Positions 46,442 through 56,755 of a stretch of 64,000 bases of DNA are shown here, piece by piece. The translations under genes were made by a program, and so were the position numbers. The notes beneath the pieces are model-generated. The model was not told the origin of the DNA. It ran no database searches and was given only the letters and a program-made list of their open reading frames with translations. Each line of letters starts with the position of its first letter. Position 1 is the first letter of the stretch. The stretch comes from Arthrinium phaeospermum. Its lineage: Eukaryota > Ascomycota > Sordariomycetes > Amphisphaeriales > Apiosporaceae. The stretch lies in contig QYRS01000001.1 in assembly GCA_006503535.1 (NCBI GenBank), positions 434,001 to 498,000 of the forward strand, written 5' to 3'.

Positions 46442-48338
46442 CTAGACCAAGACGTACAAGGAACAGATCTATCGAGACGTTAGCACAATATTCCAGCATA
46501 CTCAGCGTAACCGAGGAAGAAATCTCGAGTTTGAACTTACCAGACTAAGTCCCATGACCATGCTGCACCAAAAGCAGACATTGTTGAGCGTCTCCTTGCC
46601 GCGGACCCAGCGGGTGCGCTGGAGCATGACGATGGGCAGCTGCAGCATCTGGCAGATGAAGCCGTAGCCGCGGATCTTCTTGGTGATGCAGGCCATGACG
46701 ATCTCGTGGCCGATGGCCGAGACGAGGAACGTGATGACGGTGGCCATGGGGCGGCCGATGCGCTGCCGCGACGTGGCGTAGACGTGCCTTCGCAAAAACG
46801 AGTAGACGGGCACGTTCCACTCGCGCGAGAACTCCATCCAGTCGGTGCTGTTCCACCAGTCCGAGTAGAAGTGGCGGTCGGCGAAGCGGGTGATCTCGGC
46901 AAAGGCGCCCAGGACGTACTCGAAGATGACGAGGAAGACCAACAAGAAGGTCAGCATGAAGGGGAACAGCAGCCACGAGATGGTCTCGGCCAGGATCAGC
47001 AGCGTGTCGAGCAGCGTCTTGTTGTTCTCGGGGTCGACGAGGCCGCGGTGCGACTCCTGCAGCACGGGCAGGATGAACTCCTCGGAGATGATGGTCAGCA
47101 GGAAGATGCAGCCAAAGGTGGCGACGACCTTGGCGATGAGCGGGGTCCAGTTGATGCGGTCGGTGCGCGGGTACTCGAGCTCGTAGCACAGCGTCGGGCA
47201 GAGCAGGTAGTCGGCGTAGTTGGGCCAGGTCAGGTTGCGCGGGTACGTGATGTTGCCGATGGGGCTCGTGAGCTCGCGCGCCAGGTCCGCCCGGAGCTGC
47301 GCCAGCCGCTCGATCTCGGCGTCGCTGTGGCTGCTGCCGGCGTCGCTATCGCCGCCGTGGTCGCTCGGGGCCACTTTGCTCTTGTGCGCGAACTCGCCCA
47401 TCGGGTTCTCGACCGTCGGGTACACGTAGGCCGGACCCTTGTTCTCGGTCGTCAGGGGGTCGTCGAGGGCCTGCAGCCGCTTCTCCGTCTCGGACAGGTG
47501 GCCGTTGTAGAAGGCGTACGAATGCATCTTCATGAGCAGCACCATGGTGTGCAGCAGGAAGAAGACCTGCGCCGTCCAGGTCCAGTGCAGCGCGAACGGT
47601 ATGAAGACCCAGAACGCGAGCCAGACGACCTGGTAGATGCTCTGGACGGCCATGCCGCCCTCGTTCCAGCGCATGCCACCCTGGTGCTTCCTCGTGAAGG
47701 TGGCGAGGGGCAGGCTGATGGCGGTGGAGGCGACCATGAGGAAATCGGCAATGGCCAAGTGCCACAGCTTGACGGTGAAGAGGGTCCAGATCTGGACGCG
47801 CAGGGGCGAGCCCGTGTCCTTGATGTTGCGCAGCATCGAGGTGATGGCCATGATGGCGAGGCCGATCCAGAAGAGGTTGAAGAAGCCGTGGAAGTCGCGG
47901 TAGTCGGACTCGGGGTCGAAGTGCGAGACGCGCGCCGTGTAGTCGATGGTCGGGAAGAGGCGGCGCCGCTGTTCGGCCCTAACCTGCTTGCGCGCGTACG
48001 AAAGGGCTTTGGTCGACTGGGGAGCATCTTCGGGAACGGGGGTCGATCGGCCACTATTGCAGTTGCAAGAGAACTCGTCAGTATTTATTGTCCCATTCGC
48101 TCTCTCGCATCCTTCTCAGCTGTTGTGGTGGGGTTTATCGTGCGTACCTTGTCAAGCCCGACGCCGTGCCGTTCTCGGGCATGGTGAGAAAGCCATTGCT
48201 CGAGGTGATGCTCACGTTGCTCTGTTGCCGTGTGAGCTCGGCCAGCTGGGGGTTCTGGGGTTTGCGTGGTCGAGGGCGCAGGACGTGGTCGTGGTCGCCG
48301 TTCATGGCGGCGGACGCCTCAGCGCCGGTTGCGGCCAT
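46442..48338 (-). CDS. ARE2: sterol O-acyltransferase (ACAT/ARE type, MBOAT family)
   Basis: Exons are 48338-48148, 48053-46541 and 46468-46442, giving 576 residues. The tiny last exon encodes ICSLYVLV and the stop, giving the usual end of the family (GLS-ICSLYVLV). The enzyme transfers a fatty acyl group from acyl-CoA to sterol (ergosterol in fungi) in the ER membrane, making steryl esters for lipid droplets. Visible motifs are CPTLCYELEYPRTDRI, the diagnostic FYSDWWNS (FYxDWWN box) and the active-site histidine in SAIGHEIVMACITKKI. About eight or nine apolar helices are present. The N terminus (about 1-90) is soluble and polar. The start MAATGAEASAAMNGD is the first ATG in a good context. 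Yeast has two such genes, and the ARE1/ARE2 choice cannot be made here. It is convergent with the HET gene, with 440 bp between stops. The gene is intact. Confidence 0.93.
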
Positions 48339-50734
48339 GGCTTTGGGGTTGGTCGGTATGCAGGTGCAATGTGTGCTGCTGCTGTGCCAAAGCCTCTCTC
48401 TCCCCACCAGACCTTACTTTAGCAGTGGTAACAAGATGGGCGAAGTTAAAAACTGGCAGGGAACAAAAAGGCAAAGCCTCAGTGCTCTTAAGTACAGTAG
48501 TAGTAATATGGTTTGTATCGGAGAATTGATTGCAGGTTCGACAGCTGGCTATCCAAAGTCAAAATGGCAAAGGTTGGACAGGTGTTCGGGAAGGGTCCCG
48601 CGCTATTGTTTGCTTCTGACGGCAAACTCGAGTCGTCAACAGACAGAGGAGGCCTGAGTCAATAAATGGCTGGATCTGGGCTGTCGAAGAGCTATCCCGG
48701 CAGGTGGAGGGGAGAATACATATGCGGCTTGACCCGCCGGCTAGAATGGGGGAGAGAAGATTATTATGTATGCCTGCCTGCACTTGTACTCTGCTAGTCA
48801 AAGGGGGGCCGTTGAGAAGTAGCCTTCCTCACTGTGTGTGGCCTCATGGAAAAACGGTTGGTGTTTCGAAGGGTAGCAGAGCTTGAGGTTTGGGGGCCAT
48901 TGACATTGACATGGAAGGACAGGACAGATAGGAGGAGGAGGGACAGGCCGAGGTTCCCCATCCATCATCTCATTCCCTTTTCATTTTATTTCATTTCATT
49001 CGTCCAATTCATCCGATTCGGGGGTTTTGTTGGCTTCCCGAATTCGTTTGGCATATTCGCTTGCCGCACTTCTTTTTTTATGAAAAAGGCCATACATAGG
49101 CATCAGTTTTGCATTGGTTACGTAGGTAGCTCCGATTGACGACGCCCTGCAGATTAGATGGTCTTGGAGTTACGCAAGTTCCTACTTGTCCCTCTAGATG
49201 CGAGGCCAATTGGAAGCATCGCAGCTGTTGGGGCCAAGCTGCGACATGACATCAGCCCCACGCGATTGGAACCTGGAGGCGCCAGGGTAGCTAGCAAGCA
49301 GCAAGTGCAGTGCTATCTGGCATTTGTTGCTCCCACTGCGAGGCCTCGAGTAGGTATTGGTGCCGTGAACCGTTTAACAGTGCCGCGCGCCCGAATCCGA
49401 ATCCGATGATCTGCTTTTGGCCTCCTCACTATTGCTGACGGTCCAATCCGTTGCTGCATCGGCAGGTGCATACGTCAGTCGCCAAATAAGCAATTGCCAA
49501 AAGGAGAGGCCCTGCAACCATGACCATCATCATATTGGGGGACAATCATCAGGCACCCTCGTAATCATTGCTGGATGGGGCGATGGGGCTCCCTGGTGGG
49601 TTACATTGGTCCCCTCCTGAAGGAGCCAGCCCCGTCCCTACAGTATGCGATGGCTGGAGGATGCATAAAACCACAATGATGCATCTATCGTCAGATTTAT
49701 CATCATTGCATTACTACTGCTGAGGAGAGCAGACTGCTTTGGCGGATCAGCTTATGTCAATTCCCAACCAAACGCTGGTGTCGCACACGTCCTACTTACT
49801 ACTGACTGATACCTCCTTGTAGGCATCAATCATTAAATCTACGATGGTTATCAAGCCAGTGGACAGGTGTCCTCCTCCTGAACGACAACAAGCGAAGAAC
49901 CCTAAACAAAACGGTAGCTACTTCGATGGAGCAAAAGAACTTCTAGAAGCCTTCACAAGTTACCTAATCTCGCGTAGATGACAATGGATCGAGAAAGCGG
50001 GCCGGGCTCGGGGAGAGGTGCGAATGTTCGTGATAGGTGGCAGTGGTTGTGCTACTAGCCACTGTGGCTTCAATCCCCCTCCTCAACTCTTCCACCCGAC
50101 TCTTCCACTCTCAATTGGGCACCTTCGAGCAATCTGATGTATTCTGCAGAACCTGTCATTTGTTGCTTCCCGTGTGCGTAAATGGCCTGACATTATTTTA
50201 AATATCGAACCGTGCTTAAGAGCTAGGTAGGTTGTCTGTCAACGTTGACTGCGTTCGATTCCAAATTCGGTAGCTAGCTGACGGTTGGAGGAGGGACGTT
50301 CATCTGAAATGACCCTTGAAACTCGGTATCTGGCCAGCCCTATCCACAAATCAGCCCCTGGTCGGCGACCCTGAAACTACCCTTTGACTCGGGGGTTCTC
50401 TGTCGTTGCACGTCAACCGCGCGCGAGAATAGCTTCGAGCCGCAACTTTTTCCCCCATGCCCTCAAAAACTCTGCAATATCCCATTTTGAATTGCGATGT
50501 TACATTAGCCATCTCCTCCCTCCCTTCATCTTTCATCTCATAATCCCCCCAATCAACCCCGCAAGCCAGACCGCTCTCTCATCATAAGCTTTTTTTCCGG
50601 GGGCGCCTCACTTTTCTTTTCCCACAATCCCTACCTGAACAGACCAGACGTTCGACCGGAGACCGCCACCGCAAGAGTAATAATACTTAACCAAAGGGGG
50701 ACCCACGGGACCACCACCACCTACCAACACGAAG
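48339..50734. other. 2.4-kb spacer
   Basis: Mixed-composition sequence without supported genes. Open frames are short and lack codon bias. The 200 bases before 50735 are C/T-rich, as expected for a promoter and leader. Confidence 0.45.
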
Positions 50735-51289
50735 ATGCGCGTCCTCTCCATCCTCTTCACCATCCTCTGCTCCGCCGCGGTCTGGAACCTCCACCGCCTG
50801 ATCCAGGACTTCCAGGCCGCGGAGCAGCAGCGCGAGCAGAACCTGCGCGACGGCGCCGAGCCCTCCGTCAACCTGGCGCCCTCGCAGGCCGCCCTCGACG
50901 AGCAGGACGTGCTGGCGACGGCCATGTACTCGCTGGGCACGGGGCTGGCCCTCAACGTGGTGTGCGCGTTCGCGGCGCGGCCCCTGGACCCCCAGATCAT
51001 CCCGGGCACCGAGATGATGGCCTGCGCGCCCTACGGCCTCGGCGCCGCCGCCCTCGCCGCCCGCTTGCACACGTTTTCGCTCGGCGGCTACACGCCGGCG
51101 CACTGGAACTATGCGCGTCGCACCGGGCCCCGGCAGCTCAGGGAGTGGATCCGGCGGGACGTGGTCGATCGGGCTGTCGGCGAGGTGAAGAAGCTGACGG
51201 CCGGGACTGCTGGGACGGGAATGGACGGTATGGGGGGAGCGGCTGGTTGCGGCGGTGGTGCGGAAGAGGGGGCCAAGTGCGAGCTCTAG
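50735..51289 (+). CDS. small protein with N-terminal membrane segment, unknown function
   Basis: This is a single GC-rich exon of 184 residues with strong third-position GC bias, preceded by AAGATG. The N terminus (MRVLSILFTILCSAAVWNLH) is a signal peptide or signal anchor. A second apolar stretch (MYSLGTGLALNVVCAFAA, about 65-82) may cross the membrane. A conserved-looking central part (IIPGTEMMACAPYGLGAAALA) follows, and the C-terminal 30 residues are Gly-rich. I do not recognise the family. The absence of stop codons in a 90% GC3 context means the frame could be partly open by chance. The signal-like start and leader make a real gene likely. Confidence 0.6.
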   Translation: MRVLSILFTILCSAAVWNLHRLIQDFQAAEQQREQNLRDGAEPSVNLAPSQAALDEQDVLATAMYSLGTGLALNVVCAFAARPLDPQIIPGTEMMACAPYGLGAAALAARLHTFSLGGYTPAHWNYARRTGPRQLREWIRRDVVDRAVGEVKKLTAGTAGTGMDGMGGAAGCGGGAEEGAKCEL

Positions 51290-51978
51290 GTAGACCTTGT
51301 CCGAGTACTGGGCTTGGGTACGTGTAGCTAGGAAGCACGTGTGTCTCCCCCTCCCCTTTTCGGCACATCCCTTCGGTGGCCTGATGCTATGGACGGACGG
51401 GCGGCAATGACGCCCTATTACAATGGCGAACCATCTAATCATACCTCTCTTCGTCCACCTATCTAACGCCGTGTCATACTATTCCACAAGCCTCATTTCA
51501 TTATCCAAGAAAGCCAACGTGCGTGACCGTGACTACGAGAGTCGGCTAAACGTGGCTTGATAGGTAATATCTACTAGTGTCCTTGAGACCGTAAGCTGGG
51601 CCGCCGCGGTCAATCCAGTGGCAGGGTTCATAGTCAACAGTTTTCGACTGCCATGCCGATGTCATTGGATCGCAAATCTGCCACCTTGAAAGAAAGCACG
51701 CCTATCGTCTGGTAGCAGCCTCGCCGACTTGGCCCGACGTGCCATGCCCTCGCCAGCCAAGAACAAAATGGACGCAGCCTGGCTCTCTGCGTCACTGGTA
51801 TCTCACTTGTCAGGTCTGCACGAACAGGGTCAATTGTTTTAATCCTTTTTTTTTTTCTTTTTTTCTTTCTTTTCCTACTAAGTATTCTCTCTCATTACAG
51901 TCTCTGGTGTTTTCTATCTGTTGGAAAGTTATGCGCAGAAGGTAGGCGGTTGTGGTTGCGGGCGGGAAAGGATCTTGC
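51290..51978. other. spacer with long T tract
   Basis: It holds a pyrimidine tract at 51846-51875, mostly T, and no gene. It is the 3' side of both neighbouring genes. Confidence 0.5.
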
Positions 51979-53670
51979 TCACACCCGTAGGGGGCGGCGT
52001 GCCGTACCACCCGTCAACATTGTTTCGCCGGATCCCCGAGTCACCTTACCCGTGCATAGCGCTTCCGTAGCGATGCAATCGTCAATGAACTCTTCCCACC
52101 ATATTGCGTCCCGGTAATGTTCCCAGGCTTCTTCCCCCGCGTCTCCGCCTCCCGGGTTTACCACATCGCCCCACAGCAGTTCCCACATCTCTTCATTTCG
52201 CCGGGCGACTTCCTTGGAATGGACAGGATCTTCCCCTTCAGGCTTGCCGGTATTGGCGCCATGGTGATGGGAATCGTCATCATCCTCCTCCTCCTCCTCC
52301 ATACTGAGGAACTCCCAGTCGTCGTAGGACTCCACCAGCGCGACGAACTCGGGGCCCTGGACGACGGAGGGGTTGATGCGCGCCAGCGCCCCGGCGAGCG
52401 AGTCCCCGCCCACGATCTTGAGGAACTTCTGGTGCCGCAGCTGCTCGGGCTGTTCCGGATCCTCGGCCGACGAGGGCGGGAGGAGCCGGAAGCCGCCGCC
52501 GCTTCCGCCGATCTCCTCCTCTCCTTCTTCTCCTCCCCGGTACCAGGCGAGCGGCATGTCCTTGCCGATCTGCAAGAACATCTCGGCGAAGAGCCTGGCC
52601 ATGTCGAAGGCCGCCCCGGTGTCCCGAAGCCGCCGCTTCTGCTTGTGCCGGAACCCGCGGAAGCGGCTCGAGGACAGCTTCTCGGCATTCGCCATGCAGG
52701 GGCAGAAGACGGCGCCGTGGAACCGGACGCGGAACGGCTCGGGCCCCAGGCAGTCCGCCATGGCGCCGGTGCCCAGGCAGTCAGCCGCGACCCGCTCGCG
52801 CCCCCGGGCTAGGAACTTGTCGTACCAGCCCCGCGCGACCGGGCTGCGCACGTCGGCCGTGACGGGGCAGATGAGCTGGGTGACCTCGCGGACCCGCTGC
52901 CGCAGCCACTGCTGGCAGTGTTTCGAAGGGTCGCGCTTGTCGCACGGGGGGAAGGTCAGGGCGCACTCGGCGAACTTGCGCAGGATCTGGTAGTACGTGC
53001 AGCGCTGGCAGTAGCGCCGGGCGCCGGGGTCTTTCTCGGCCGCCGTCAGGGTGACGCGCTGGAGGCCCTGCCGGGGCTGGTATGCCTGGGCGGCGCCCCA
53101 CTCGCCGTCGCCGAGCGGCCAGGCTGTGGCTTCCGCGAAGGGGCGGAAGTGGGTGTCGGCCAGGAGCACGTCGTCGCACCCGTCACAAGTGGCCTTGGCT
53201 TGGCACTGGAAGCAGCGGTCCGGTCGGGCGGCGTCGGAGTTGTCGTGGGCGGCGGCTAGGTAGGCCTCCCAGGCCTGCTGGAGGCAGTCGCGGCCGATGA
53301 GGTGGCCGCAGCGCATGACGACGGTGCCTTCCAGGCTGTGTTTCTCGTAGAACTCTTGTTCCGACTTGGCGGCTTTCTCGTTGCCGGCGGGGGCGCACTC
53401 GGTCTCGACCATCTCGCCTACGCAGCTCGAGATGTCCAGGGTGCGGCGGCAGATGACGCAGTCGGCGTGCAGGGTCGGTGCCCCCTCTTGGCCGGCGTTC
53501 TCCAAGTGCTGGGCGAAATCGAGTATGCAACGCGAATTGATCGCTCCCTTGGTGATCTTGGCCAGGACCAATGTATTCTTGGCATTGGCCCAGGAAGTCT
53601 GCGTGGGGATCCAGCTCTTGAGAAGACTGGTCGCCCAAGAGAAGGTGGAGGGTGCCTTGGGAGAATCCAT
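51979..53670 (-). CDS. RING-like zinc-binding protein, paralogue A of a tandem trio
   Basis: This is a single exon of 563 residues starting at ATG 53670. The zinc module reads CVIC (71-74), then 46 residues, CGH (121-123), Cys129, CFQC (153-156) and CDGC (162-165). CQRC (221-224) and Cys243 follow. FYEKHSLEGT just before the CGH and TLTAAEKDPGARRYCQRC are shared with the two paralogues to the left of the NLR gene. The central part (WLRQRVREVTQLICPVTADVR) and the motif AWYRG (375-379) are also shared. A strongly acidic run (about 455-466) and an extra C-terminal region are unique to this copy. RING domains usually bring E2 enzymes to ubiquitylation targets. Here the fifth zinc ligand of a RING is Gly, so ubiquitin ligase activity is uncertain. 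It has no signal peptide or membrane helix and is probably cytosolic or nuclear. Confidence 0.8.
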   Translation of the reverse strand: MDSPKAPSTFSWATSLLKSWIPTQTSWANAKNTLVLAKITKGAINSRCILDFAQHLENAGQEGAPTLHADCVICRRTLDISSCVGEMVETECAPAGNEKAAKSEQEFYEKHSLEGTVVMRCGHLIGRDCLQQAWEAYLAAAHDNSDAARPDRCFQCQAKATCDGCDDVLLADTHFRPFAEATAWPLGDGEWGAAQAYQPRQGLQRVTLTAAEKDPGARRYCQRCTYYQILRKFAECALTFPPCDKRDPSKHCQQWLRQRVREVTQLICPVTADVRSPVARGWYDKFLARGRERVAADCLGTGAMADCLGPEPFRVRFHGAVFCPCMANAEKLSSSRFRGFRHKQKRRLRDTGAAFDMARLFAEMFLQIGKDMPLAWYRGGEEGEEEIGGSGGGFRLLPPSSAEDPEQPEQLRHQKFLKIVGGDSLAGALARINPSVVQGPEFVALVESYDDWEFLSMEEEEEDDDDSHHHGANTGKPEGEDPVHSKEVARRNEEMWELLWGDVVNPGGGDAGEEAWEHYRDAIWWEEFIDDCIATEALCTGKVTRGSGETMLTGGTARRPLRV

Positions 53671-54639
53671 GATGGGTCAAAGTAAGGTTGAGAGGTTGGA
53701 GATGGTGTCAGGGTCGATGGTTGTGGAGCAAAGCTTTGGAATGCTTGTATGTTTGCTGTAGGTGTAGTGTCAACGTTCAGTGGTCGTGGGGAACGGTTGT
53801 GAACTTGTGTGTGTTCGTTGAAGATGGTATCAGTGTCAATGGTTGTTTGCTGGTTGCAAGCTCGTATACTCTATGTATATGATTATTGCGATATGGAAAG
53901 AAGAAGACAAATCTAGGTTGGAATGTCAGAGGGTTATCATATGTTTCTGAACAACCATCGGAGAAAGGATCGGGTCCTGGGCTCTCGTGGCTATACCCGA
54001 AAAAGGGTCGAGAGAGTTTATAGCCTTATGGTTGCACCAAACTTTATTGCTACTTGACCATCTAATCAACGGCTTCTAGGTTTGGCATCTTTCTCCTGCA
54101 CCCAAATCATGGGGCGGGCGGGCCAGTGTGATCCCATTCCTTGGACGTATTGGCAGTTGCTGCCCGCCCCAGCGGGTCTATCTGCCTATCAACTGTTTAC
54201 TTATAGTGGCCCGATATCTCCGATACCTATACTACAGCCCGTTCCTTGCCAGTCAGTGATGGTACCTCCGCTAAGTGAGATATAGCGCAGCCCCCTTTGT
54301 CGCACAGCAAAAAAACGAGCAACTCAACCACGCAAGTCAATGTCATCGCCGTTGCATATCGAGGATTTCCGAACCACCCATCACCACGGACTATCAGAGA
54401 CAAAAGCTGACATTTCTACTTTTCAGCAGCTGTTGCACGTGAAGTCGAAATCAGGGGTTTGAGACAGCAACTGTGAGTATCGTAAACCCAAAAGGGGCTC
54501 AGTTTATTTGGAGTAGCATCACACAGATTTACCTAATTGGCCTTCAATGGCACGAGTTTTGTTACCTTTATTTATCAAAAAGTAATATGCAACTAGAGAA
54601 CAACCTCGAGGGACAAGCCCTCCCAAACCAGCTTGCCCA
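53671..54639. other. spacer between trio members A and B
   Basis: It contains the promoter of A and the 3' end of B. It is AT-richer than the genes, with no coding signal. Confidence 0.5.
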
Positions 54640-55899
54640 TTACTTCCATTCAACCCCTTGGATTGTCCTATGCGCGGAAAACCCGCCCGCCTGATACAAG
54701 GCCTTGACCCACGCGACGAGCTCGGCCGCCGTGGGCTCCACCAGTATGTTGATGCGCCCGCTCGCCTCCTCGACCGAGTCCTCGCCGACCGTCATGAGGA
54801 AGAGCTGCACGGCGCGGCGGGTGGCGGCGTCGAGGTTGGGGTCCTGCTCGACCTGGTACTCGGGCAGGTGGCGCTCGAAGGGCACCTCGAGCCCGCGGTA
54901 CCAGGCGACCGGCATGCGCATCCAGGTGCGCTTGCCGAACTCCTCGGCGTAGAGCTCCGCCATGACGAACCCGCGCTGCATGTTCTCGGCGCGCAGCACC
55001 AGGTCGGCCCGGCCGGGGACGTTGGCCGCGTCGAGCTGGCGGCACGGCCGGAAAGCCCCCTGCGCCGCGTCCCGCACGAACTCTTGCTCCAGCACGTACG
55101 CCGCCAGCTTCTTGCGCTCCTCGAGGAACTCGGCCTCGAGCGCCGCCCGCAAGGCCGGGTCCCGCACGTCCTTGGCCAGCGGGTAGACGAGCAGGGCCAC
55201 CTCGGCCACCTTGCGCCGCAGCCAGGGCCCCACGTTGCGCTCGCGCCACATCTCGTGGTTGGCGGCCTCCATCGGCGGCACCGGTAGGATCTGGCCGCCC
55301 GGGGCTGGGGGGTAGCAGTTGCCCGCGTGGCAGCTCGGGAAGGTCAAGTAAATCTCGGCAAACTTTCGTCGCACCTGCCACTCGGCGCATCGGTGGCAGA
55401 AACGCGGGATGTCGGGGTCGTTTTCCTTGGGCGTCAGCCCCACTTTGCTCTGGAATTCTTGATAGGGCTGGAACTTGGCCGGGTCCAGCGGCCACGGCAC
55501 GGGGTCGAAGGTCCCCTGGGCCAAGATCCTAGGACATCCGGCGCACTTGGTGTCCGTCTTGCAGTAGTTGCACATCCTCGCGCTCATGTCGGGGTGTTCG
55601 GCCTGCGCCTCCCTGCATTCCATGCCCGTCAGGTGCCCGCAGGGGAGGACCACTGTCCGTTCCAGGCTGTGCTTCTCGTAGAACTCCGCCTTGGTCTTCG
55701 CCTGCTGCTCCGGTGGGAGGCTGCACTCCGCCCGGATCAGGTCGCCGACCTTGGTCGAGATGTCCAGGTCGTTGAAGAGGCATACTCCACACCGGGCCTC
55801 TATGATCGGGTACCCGGGCTGACCGGCTCTCTCTAGATGCTGGATGAAAGAAGGGATATAAAGCCCCTCTACTACTCCCGCTTGGCCTGGACCAGCCAT
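54640..55899 (-). CDS. RING-like zinc-binding protein, paralogue B of the trio
   Basis: This is a single exon of 419 residues, start at 55899. Zinc-ligand spacing mirrors paralogue A: CGVC (37-40), 46 residues, CGH (87-89), Cys95, CNYC (110-113), CAGC (119-122), CHRC (168-171) and Cys190. FYEKHSLERTVVLPCGHL is nearly identical to A. VPWPLDPAKF, FCHRCAEWQVRRKFAEIYLT, VYPLAKDVRDPALR and VAWYRG (331-336) align with the other two copies. The C terminus ends soon after the RINI.V segment, without the acidic tail of A. GC-rich coding without stops over 1.2 kb and conservation of protein motifs among the copies indicate a functional gene. Function is unknown. The module lacks a standard fifth RING ligand (CGHLTG). 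Confidence 0.8.
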   Translation of the reverse strand: MAGPGQAGVVEGLYIPSFIQHLERAGQPGYPIIEARCGVCLFNDLDISTKVGDLIRAECSLPPEQQAKTKAEFYEKHSLERTVVLPCGHLTGMECREAQAEHPDMSARMCNYCKTDTKCAGCPRILAQGTFDPVPWPLDPAKFQPYQEFQSKVGLTPKENDPDIPRFCHRCAEWQVRRKFAEIYLTFPSCHAGNCYPPAPGGQILPVPPMEAANHEMWRERNVGPWLRRKVAEVALLVYPLAKDVRDPALRAALEAEFLEERKKLAAYVLEQEFVRDAAQGAFRPCRQLDAANVPGRADLVLRAENMQRGFVMAELYAEEFGKRTWMRMPVAWYRGLEVPFERHLPEYQVEQDPNLDAATRRAVQLFLMTVGEDSVEEASGRINILVEPTAAELVAWVKALYQAGGFSAHRTIQGVEWK

Positions 55900-56755
55900 G
55901 ATGATGTATGAACTATTCGTATCAGAAACGGACGGAAAGATGTTATCGCGCTTGGTAACGAAGAGTTCCTAGAATGCTTTTAATCTCATGGGCTGCTTTT
56001 TCACATCCCATATACGTATATATACTTGTGAGCATCAGAAAACTAAGCCTTTGATTGGTATACAAAGTATCTTCCGTCCAAAATTGGAACAATGCCACTG
56101 TAACAAGAGCATTGTTGTATTGACCTTTGTAGTCATTGTGCCTTTTCCGCCTAGCAACAAAGCAATCTTATGTCTTTACCAAGAACTGTGCAACTACTCG
56201 ATTGCGATCTCGAATCCTTACCGGCACCTATAGTTACTGGTTGGTTAGGAACCAACACAGAAAAGGGGACTCTGTAGCCCAGCATCGAGCGGAACACCAA
56301 TCTTTCTACAGCCATGCTACATTAACGTACATCATTACAACGATCTGTTAGACCTTGTGATTCACTTTCCCTGGAGCAAAAATGGCTGTATTTAGTTCCG
56401 ATCAGAGCGAGCAGTGTTTAGGAGATATCAAGAAGTGCCGGCAGGCGCTAGCATACTGACGATACATGGGACTTCTCTCCTAGAAAGCTGAAGCGCCGCA
56501 TCTCATCACCCGGAACGGCGAGCATGCTAGACAAGACCCGATCGTGGCCACTGCATAAGTACTCAATGCAGATATAGCAACGCCTTAATAACATGACTAT
56601 TCCACAAAGCGGCACGTAGTTTATATAGTCTATCAGTCGCGTTCACTTACCTTTATTAGTTGTAACATGACTACTCTCTTATATATCAGTTTCTTCTACG
56701 TGTAGCTCTACCATTGAACCTACCTGACCCAGAAGTCTTCTCCCCCCTCTGGCAT
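55900..56755. other. spacer between trio members B and C
   Basis: AT-rich, with no coding signal. It should hold the B promoter and the C 3' end. Confidence 0.5.

Noticed and set aside
46706..48187. 493-codon plus-strand open frame
   Set aside because: It is antisense to the sterol acyltransferase exon. Its translation is Val/Gln/Gly/Arg-rich shadow sequence typical of the reverse of GC3-biased coding DNA.
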